Shown one piece after another: positions 57,874 to 64,000 of a stretch of 64,000 nucleotides of DNA. Source of the stretch: Aquatica leii (lineage: Eukaryota > Arthropoda > Insecta > Coleoptera > Lampyridae); the NCBI GenBank assembly GCA_035610365.1, contig CM069432.1, forward strand, positions 105,481,529 to 105,545,528. Reading direction: 5' to 3'. Position 1 is the stretch's first letter. Every line of letters starts with the position of its first letter. Under the pieces are notes generated by a model that was given only the letters and a program-made list of their open reading frames with translations, made no database searches and was not told where the DNA came from. Position numbers and translations under genes: made by a program.

Positions 57874-57900
57874 CATACATACATACATACATACATACAT
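57699..57900. repeat. (ATAC)n microsatellite, about 200 bp
   Basis: About 50 tetranucleotide units with a short GTAC interruption near 57770-57782 and a CTTAC variant near 57842. Open frames across it (for example MYVCMYVC repeats) are artefacts of the repeat. Confidence 0.98.
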
Positions 57901-59429
57901 CCCGAACTAATAAAAGCGTGTTAAAAATGTATTTAAACTAAACTTACAATAAATGTTCAAAATGTAAACCATTCAAAATTTGACAGTGGTAAATTCGATT
58001 TTTAAAACCATCGATTGCTTTTGAAATCATATCTCGAGTTATAGCTCTTATCTCAACTCTAATGCGATTTTTCAAATCTTCAACATTATCAGGTCTATTT
58101 ACATAAATTTTGCTTTTAATATAGCCCCAAAGAAAAAAATCTAGTGGACTTAAATCCGGCGAGCGAGCAGGCCATTCTATCGTACCTCTTCTGCCTATCC
58201 ATGCATTTTGAAAAGTATTATTAAGAAAGTGGCGGACATTAATTTCAAAATGTGGAGGCGCCCCGTCTTGTTGAAGCCATATTCTGTTATGAGGTATATC
58301 TGGATCTACTTCATGTGGAAATAACTCGGTCAAAGTAGGAACTAACTCAAATCTTAAGAAATCGAGATAAATATTCGCCGTTAAACTACCTTCAAATAAA
58401 TATGACCCCAAAATTTGACTTCCAATCATTCCTACCCAGACGTTGACTTTCTGCTGGTATTGGGTGTGTCCTTCTAGATACCAGTGAGGATTTTGTGAAG
58501 ACCAGTAACGTGTGTTTTGTTTGTTAATTGTGCCGTTTAAACAAAACGTGGCCCCATCAGTAAAAAGGATATTTTTATGAAAATGTGCATCTCGTTCAAG
58601 TTTGTTTGTTATTGTTTCACAAAACTCCAGTCTCTGTCCAAATCGTCTTCAAATACTTCTTGAACTACACAAGCTTTATAAGGATGAAATTTTTCTTTTT
58701 TTAAAACGTCATGTACAGCCGATTTATTCAAATTATGGTCTCTAGCAATTTTCCGAACAGAAATTTGTGGATTTTCCTCAACAGACAAGAACACATTTTC
58801 TCGTTCCACATTACTTAATGACAAAGGTCTACCAGTTCTACTCGCATCTTTCACCGAACCTGTCTCTTGAAATTTCCGCCAAATTTTGCTTACCGTGGAC
58901 TGCGAAATGTTTAATTCTGGATGCAAGTTATTAAATAAATTACATACTTCGTCTTGGGTTCTTCTTCTGTCTCCATATCCCAAAATCATTAAAATTTCAA
59001 TTCTATGTTTCTCAGATAATTCAGCCATATTTCAAGCACTAACAAATAGCAAAGTGTGACAGTGTTCTAAAGTGCATTCAATTGTTTCAATGCTACATAT
59101 TACGTACCTGATTAATACTGCTCAGTAAAATAAATTTGTTAGACATGTCCTTGTTTTTCTTGAAAATTTTTTGATGTAAAGGTATTCAAGTTTCATATGG
59201 TTGAAAAGAGAAAAAAAGACTCTATCAAATGAGTATAATAAAGACGTACCTTGCCATTTAAAAAAATGTAAGTGTTATTCGTTACGATTTTGTTTACAGT
59301 AAAAATTTAAATTGATATCTCCCAGGTGGTAGATAACTAAGTGATAAACAACTTTTATTTACAACTTTTTCGTGTATAGTGCATATTTATCGACCTGTAT
59401 AATATATTCCATACTTTTCGGACACACTG
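57901..59429 (-). mobile_element. Mariner-like (DD41D) transposon
   Basis: The right end reads (minus strand) TACAGTGTGTCCGAAAAGT with TA at 59430-59431. The left end reads TACATCCCGAACTAATA, a shortened form of the same end, directly against the microsatellite. One transposase gene fills the interior. Confidence 0.8.
57944..59028 (-). pseudogene. Mariner-like transposase, single frameshift
   Basis: The N-terminal half (59028-58609, 139 codons) is a paired helix-turn-helix region: YGDRRRTQDEVCNLFNNLHP, ISQSTVSKIWRKF, the linker TGRPLSLSN and ISVRKIARDHNLNKSAVHDV. The C-terminal half starts before 58429 in another frame and has ILFTDGATFCLNGTIN (first Asp), IWLQQDGAPPHF (second Asp), WIGRRGTIEWPARSPDL and SPLDFFLWG (third Asp), ending HFEHLL. 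There are 41 residues between the second Asp and that of SPLDFF, as in DD41D elements. One base is missing near 58635 (after DLDRDW). Otherwise it is complete and looks recently inactivated. Confidence 0.88.
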
Positions 59430-59599
59430 TATATATAATTATTAGCTAATAATTTTGTTTCTAAAACTTATAAGCTAATTAAATTCAAACCATTATTTAC
59501 TAATATTCCCACAAACATAATTATTGACATTATTAAAAATAGATGAGAATAATTATTAACAAAACAAAAATTTCATTTAAATTGTTTTTATAAATTATA

Positions 59600-59830
59600 C
59601 AATATGTTTTATAAAACGGGATATTTTCATTTTGACAATAAATTTTATTGGCAAATTGATGACGTAACGATAGGATCTTGTTTGGGTTCTACTTTAGGTG
59701 ACAGTTTGTTAGATTCTATATTAAAACAAATAATTTAATAAATAAAAATCCACCTATCGTTACAAAAAAATGTGTTCATGATATTTTTTTAATAAACTTT
59801 TTTTTTAAACTGCAATAGTTTCTACAACAG
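59600..59830 (+). pseudogene. Penelope-like RT remnant
   Basis: The plus strand reads FHFDNKFYWQIDDVTIGS, then LGSTLGDSLLDSILKQ, matching the Penelope-like block F.NKxYxQxxGxAMGSPLGPxLA. After stops it gives VHDIFLINFFF in the place of the YVDDIFL catalytic block. Substitutions at the Met and Pro of AMGSP and loss of one Asp show long decay. No endonuclease part is seen. Confidence 0.6.
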
Positions 59831-60309
59831 AATACAATCTAGTTGTGAAATAAAATGTAATAACTATTAAATATTTAGAAAATAATCTATTAAAAAAATG
59901 ATATGGAACTATTATTACCAACTAAACCAACTAGTATAGTAAACTTACATCCTCATACAAACTTGTAAATTTTAGATTAAATCATCCAATACATTAAAAA
60001 ATTAACATAATTAATAAACTTGTAAATAGAGAACTAACACTAAGAAAAAAAAATGATTTTGGTTTGACAATAAAAATAAAATACGCAATACTTTAAAGTT
60101 CAATAACTATTATACTAAGTTTCTAAATCAGAAGTAAGTTCTTTATTATTTTTATTTCATTTTCAACACGATACTTGATCACTAAAATAAAGTCTTTTTA
60201 AGCAAGACATAGATGTTTAGAAACAAATTTGATTAGACTTTAACCTGGTTAGATATGCGAGGGATTGTTTCAATGATTTGTCCCAAGGGGTTTTGTTCAC
60301 GTTTAAAAT
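59831..60309. other. No recognisable gene
   Basis: AT-rich; may hold more of the decayed Penelope-like element, but nothing I can support. Confidence 0.5.
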
Positions 60310-60338
60310 TACCAGGGGGGCATGACGGGCTATAGGTA

Positions 60339-60370
60339 ACCCGTCTTGCCCAGGTAGCCCGTCTTGCCCC
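60339..60370. repeat. Left subterminal repeats CCCGTCTTGCCC
   Basis: ACCCGTCTTGCCC (60339-60351) and AGCCCGTCTTGCCCC (60356-60370). Inverted GACGGGC is at 60324-60330. Confidence 0.85.
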
Positions 60371-60415
60371 GAAACTTAATCACGCTCTGTATAGGTTTAT
60401 GTTTTGGTTCTAGGA

Positions 60416-62131
60416 TGGTGCGAACATATACTCGTAAAACTGATAAAGCTCAATGGTTAGTAAAAACCATGAAAAATGCCATCAACGCCGTCTTGGACAA
60501 AACAAATGGGCACTTTGCTGGCTTCAAAAACTTATAGTGTGCCTCGAACAACTTTACAAAGAAAAGTCAATTTTGCTCGAAAAAATCAGGACACGCCACA
60601 ATTGATAAAAGTACGTTTGGGTAAAAAAACTGCAGTTTTTACCACCTACAAAGAAAACGTGCTTGCGAGTTTTATTATAGATATGGAAAAAATACTTTTT
60701 GGTCTTACAACCAGAAACGTAAAAGTTTTGGCATACCAACTGACAATACGAAACGGCAAAGCTTATCCGTTTAAAGAACACATGAGTATGGCATAAAGAA
60801 ACTGGCAGTCTGGGTTTTTAAAACGAAATCCACAACTTTCAATTAGAAAACCGGAAAGCACATCTGATGCAAGAGCTTCCGGTTTTAATAAAGTTGTAGT
60901 AGCAGACTTTTATAAACTGTACGACAAATATAAATTTGCTGGTAACTACATCTACAACTGTGATGAAATAGGTGATTTGATTGTCCCTAAAAGCAGATGC
61001 AAGATACTAGCTTTAAAAGGTCTCAAACAAGTTGCACTAACGTCGGCTGAAAGGGAAGCAACTATAACCGTAGAGGTATGCTTCAGTGCTACCGGCCATT
61101 ATATATCTCCCATGATGATTTTCCCTAGAAAACCAATGGAACCGGAGTTGATGGTTAATGCGCCCGAAGGAGCTTGTGATGTATGTAGTAATTCGGGGTG
61201 GATTACAGCAGAACTGTTTTCAGAATGGTTTAAAAAGTTTGTTGCGTATACTGGCGCCACAAAAGAAAATCCTGTGTTATTGTTACTAGATTGTCATGCA
61301 ATACACACTAAAAATGTTAATGTTATCTACGAATCTAGAGCAAATGGCTTTGAGATTTTATCATTCCCACCACAAACAACGCATAGGCTTCAGCCCCTTA
61401 TGAAACTTCTAAGCATATACTACGATCTAGCACTAACGCCATGGCTTCGTACTAACCCAGGTCTTGAGTTAGCACTCGCCAGGGGCAAAATTGTTCGGTA
61501 AAGCGTTCATTCAATCAGCGACAATGTTGACAGCTGTCAATGGATTTAAAAAATGTGGCATCTGGCAGATGATCCTGAACCTGGCTGTTCCTTCTGGACG
61601 AAACAGTCTTCGCCATTGGGACCTAAGCAAGCAGTTGAGAAAACAGTATTTGCAATAGCCAGTCCAAAACTGCTTTTTCCAGTGCCGGTGATTTTACAAA
61701 AGGCGAGTATCTCGAACACGTGGCAAGACAACAATAATTACTTCTTCGCCGTACAAGCAAGAACTTGAAGAAGTTATAAGAAAAAAACAAAACTTGCAGA
61801 AAAAAAGGAAAATAAAAAAATAGAAAGACAAACAAAGAAAAACCAAAAATACACAATGAATAAAGACAAAAGAAGAGGGAAAAAGCAGATAACAAAATTT
61901 AAATCTGAAACAATAAACCCGTCAAGAGGGTTGTTTTTTCATCTTCGGATAGCGAGGATGAAATGGATAACACTACATGTTTATACTGTACCGGTTGTTA
62001 CCATAAATCAACTGAGGGATGGATAATGTGTTCGATGTGTGCAAAATGGGCTCATTGTAGCTGCGCTGGTATTGACGACGATGATCCAGAATCGATTCAT
62101 GTCTGCGCATTATGCATACCTGAGAAGTAGT
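60416..62131 (+). pseudogene. pogo/Tigger transposase with PHD-like C-terminus (broken)
   Basis: ATG at 60416 starts VRTYTRKTDKAQW; after one shift SKTYSVPRTTLQRKV is the HTH DNA-binding region. The DDE domain has YIYNCDEIGD (first Asp, usually NCDETG), then the open frame 60977-61501 with ATITVEVCFSATG, WITAELFSEWFKKF, LLLLDCHAIH (second Asp) and FPPQTTHRLQPL. The third Asp, normally directly after LQPL, is lost in a small deletion (LQPLMKLL). The C-terminus (61965-62131) is a cysteine-rich finger: CLYCTGCYH, WIMCSMCAKWAHCSC and HVCALC. Insect pogo-like transposases often carry such a PHD-like finger. Frameshifts near 60535, 60795 and 61500 and the missing Asp make it inactive. Confidence 0.85.
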
Positions 62132-62196
62132 TAAGAATATACATTAAGTCAACCTAGTTTAGTTATTTTTTTATCGTTTATCTTACGCAGTAGGTA

Positions 62197-62235
62197 TAGC
62201 CCGTCTTACCCCATGGGTTTAGCCCGTTTTACCCT
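62197..62235. repeat. Right subterminal repeats
   Basis: TAGCCCGTCTTACCCC (62197-62212) and TAGCCCGTTTTACCCT (62220-62235); the terminal copy is at 62413-62425. Orientation is the same as in the left cluster. Confidence 0.8.
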
Positions 62236-62436
62236 AGTGGGCATGGGCATTTTGACATTTCTTTGTTTTTAATTTTTTTTTAGTTTATGGACAAAAATCC
62301 TCTTACTTAGTCATTAAAACCTTATAGTAATATAATCAAAGAATGTTGATTAAATTTTGTAGCAACTTATAATGAAAAATTTGCGTTTTATTAATCGCTA
62401 AATCTTAAATATCCCGTCTTGCCCCACCCTCCTCTA

Positions 62437-63370
62437 CAATTAAGTAAAAATAAAAACAAGAAAACACGATTCAAAGCACCATATTCCTTACCTTGCAATT
62501 AACGTTGATTTAAATAACAACACATAATAGGCGGTACTAACTAAACCTCGTGTACTAACTAAAATACAATATCAAGTTGAGTAATTAGCGCAAACACAAA
62601 GTAACGCCTTATGAATATATGAATCAATTTACATTAGAAGCTTTTCAATTGTCACGTACAGACACTACGCAAATTATTCCGTTACCACCTGGATGTAATT
62701 TAGTTTTTTAAGTTAGAGGCCAAATAATGGTGTGTTATACTCTGACCAAAACACCATGGTTACGACTTGTAGAAGTCTTTCAGGATCTCGTGAACTACGG
62801 CGCTGTAATCGGTTTATGTCAAAATGTTGCTACCATAACTCTTAGAAACATTCGGCGGTAAATTTTTTCTAACCTGTCATTGCTTTTGTCGTTGTATTTA
62901 TAATTGACAAGTCTTCATGACCACTTATTTTTATTTAAAATATAAATATCAAATTATTTTTAAATTATAATTTTTTTTGTTTGTCTTTTAAATGGACTAA
63001 CGGTTTTGAAATTCACTTAGACTTGTCAAATTTAAACTTTTAGTTTATTATATTTATTATTATTATTTAGTTCATTTTTGGGATGAGAAAAAAGCACCAA
63101 CATGCTACCAATATTTTTATGTTTAAATAATTAGAATTATTAAACAAGATTTATCTATTAAATTTATGATTAATTCTTGTTTTAGATAACTGAGATTGTT
63201 ATTATTGTTATTGGGTGTGTAAGTAAGCTGTAACTATTATTAAAAAAAAGCATTAGTTTGCACTAAGTTAATTGTAGTTGCTTCTTTTTCTTGCATGGTC
63301 CCTTACATTGCATAAGTGCAAAGTTTTTTTTTGCTGCAATCAAATCATCATAGGAATATGTATTGAAAAA
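62437..63370. other. No recognisable gene
   Basis: AT-rich, with no long open frame or clear repeat. Confidence 0.6.
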
Positions 63371-63798
63371 AACTGGAGTAGTCACCACACAACTTTGTAT
63401 AAAGAATGTTTACATATTTTTTAAGGTTATGTTGTAATAAAACCTCTTTGAAGTGATATGTACACGTTTGTATTGACTTCCTAGCATGCTATAATTTTTT
63501 TGATTTTTTTTCCTTGATTTCATTAAGATATAACCGAAATATGGCAAATTGAACTCATGTTGTTAATTTTTATTTAAATAAATTGTTAGAAATGATTATC
63601 TCTATAAGAAATTATAAAAATAACTCGAATTATTTATTTACGTACAAATTTATATAAGGAAAACTGTTAAAAATGCCAGATACACCCACTTCCGGTTTCT
63701 TTATCAGACCCATCTTTTGATAGAACCGAGAGAATATGAAAAACCAGCTCGAGACCAAAATTTTAAGTTACTAGGACAGTTGGTTAGAGAGTTATCGT
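63371..63798 (-). repeat. Solo LTR related to the truncated Gypsy
   Basis: Collinear with 45816-46437 apart from a ~190-base gap. No internal Gypsy sequence adjoins it on either side within the window. Confidence 0.7.
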
Positions 63799-63814
63799 GG
63801 GTGTCGATACATCG

Positions 63815-63847
<33 letters not shown>
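63815..63847. repeat. (AC)n microsatellite
   Basis: About 16 dinucleotide units directly after the solo LTR end. Confidence 0.97.
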
Positions 63848-63848
<1 letters not shown>

Positions 63849-64000
63849 CAAATTTTTTTTGTCAAAAATACATTTTTCTGATTCAGAAGACCTTGAAACG
63901 TTAAATTAGGCAAAAAAATGTTTTGAATTGTTATTAAAAAACATTAGATCAATTGCTACATTGTGGTTTAATTTTGTGTACCGGATAATTTTAGGATACT

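Larger units (their letters stand above)
60312..62434 (+). mobile_element. pogo/Tigger-type transposon, 2.1 kb
   Basis: TA at 60310-60311 and 62435-62436 flank ends that match as imperfect inverted repeats (AGGGGGGCATGACGGG and CCCGTCTTGCCCCACCCT). Several copies of GCCCGTCTTGCCC occur inside both ends. The interior encodes one transposase with HTH, DDE and a C-terminal zinc finger. Confidence 0.9.

Noticed and set aside
57543..57941. Several overlapping open frames of MYVC or YIHT repeats on both strands
   Set aside because: They are translations of the (ATAC)n microsatellite; open in many frames because the repeat has no stop.

Overview
This is an AT-rich piece of an animal nuclear genome, almost certainly from an insect. 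The Jockey, Bel-Pao, Gypsy, Penelope-like, PIF/Harbinger with a MADF partner, pogo/Tigger and mariner-like families seen here fit an insect with a large, repeat-laden genome; a beetle is a reasonable guess but is not proven. I found no host gene. Every coding stretch I can recognise belongs to a mobile element, and nearly all are broken by frameshifts or stops.

Layout. 1-1740: 5' end of a Jockey-like LINE (minus). 3494-4111: a short hAT with a perfect 8-bp target duplication. 4720-14272: an old Bel-Pao retrotransposon (minus), split inside gag by about 3.9 kb of other repeats (about 9240-13130). Those include an inverted pair of Penelope-like fragments with hammerhead-ribozyme-like cores. 14332-25207: a tyrosine-recombinase (Crypton-like) element with foldback structures at both ends, split by a very young 9.16-kb Gypsy element (14546-23706). 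That Gypsy has two nearly identical 1.93-kb LTRs, ATTT target duplications and a canonical A AAA AAC gag-pol slippery site. 26100-29640: a decayed second Jockey-like LINE (minus).

31990-34300: a two-gene PIF/Harbinger element with a MADF-domain gene (plus) converging on an intron-containing DDE transposase (minus). 35390-41520: a run of foldback and MITE elements, including a pogo/Tigger-type MITE with TA duplications. 45816-48300: a 5'-truncated Gypsy remnant with one LTR; a solo LTR of the same family is at 63371-63798. 48765-49960: a ~263-bp tandem array, with an inverted copy of its unit next to the 3' end of a mariner-like transposase. 51998-57700: hairpins built on GAGATCC/GGATCTC and several foldbacks with hammerhead-like cores. 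57699-59431: a DD41D mariner-like element whose left end runs into a 200-bp (ATAC)n tract. 59600-59830: a Penelope-like RT remnant. 60312-62434: a pogo/Tigger transposon with a C-terminal PHD-like zinc finger.

These genes do not form a pathway. The window records layered insertions: the Bel-Pao and the LINEs are old, the YR element is younger, and the Gypsy inside it is youngest. The observations I rate highest are the YR element with terminal hairpins and the repeated hammerhead-like motifs. All identifications come from reading motifs by eye; no database search was run.
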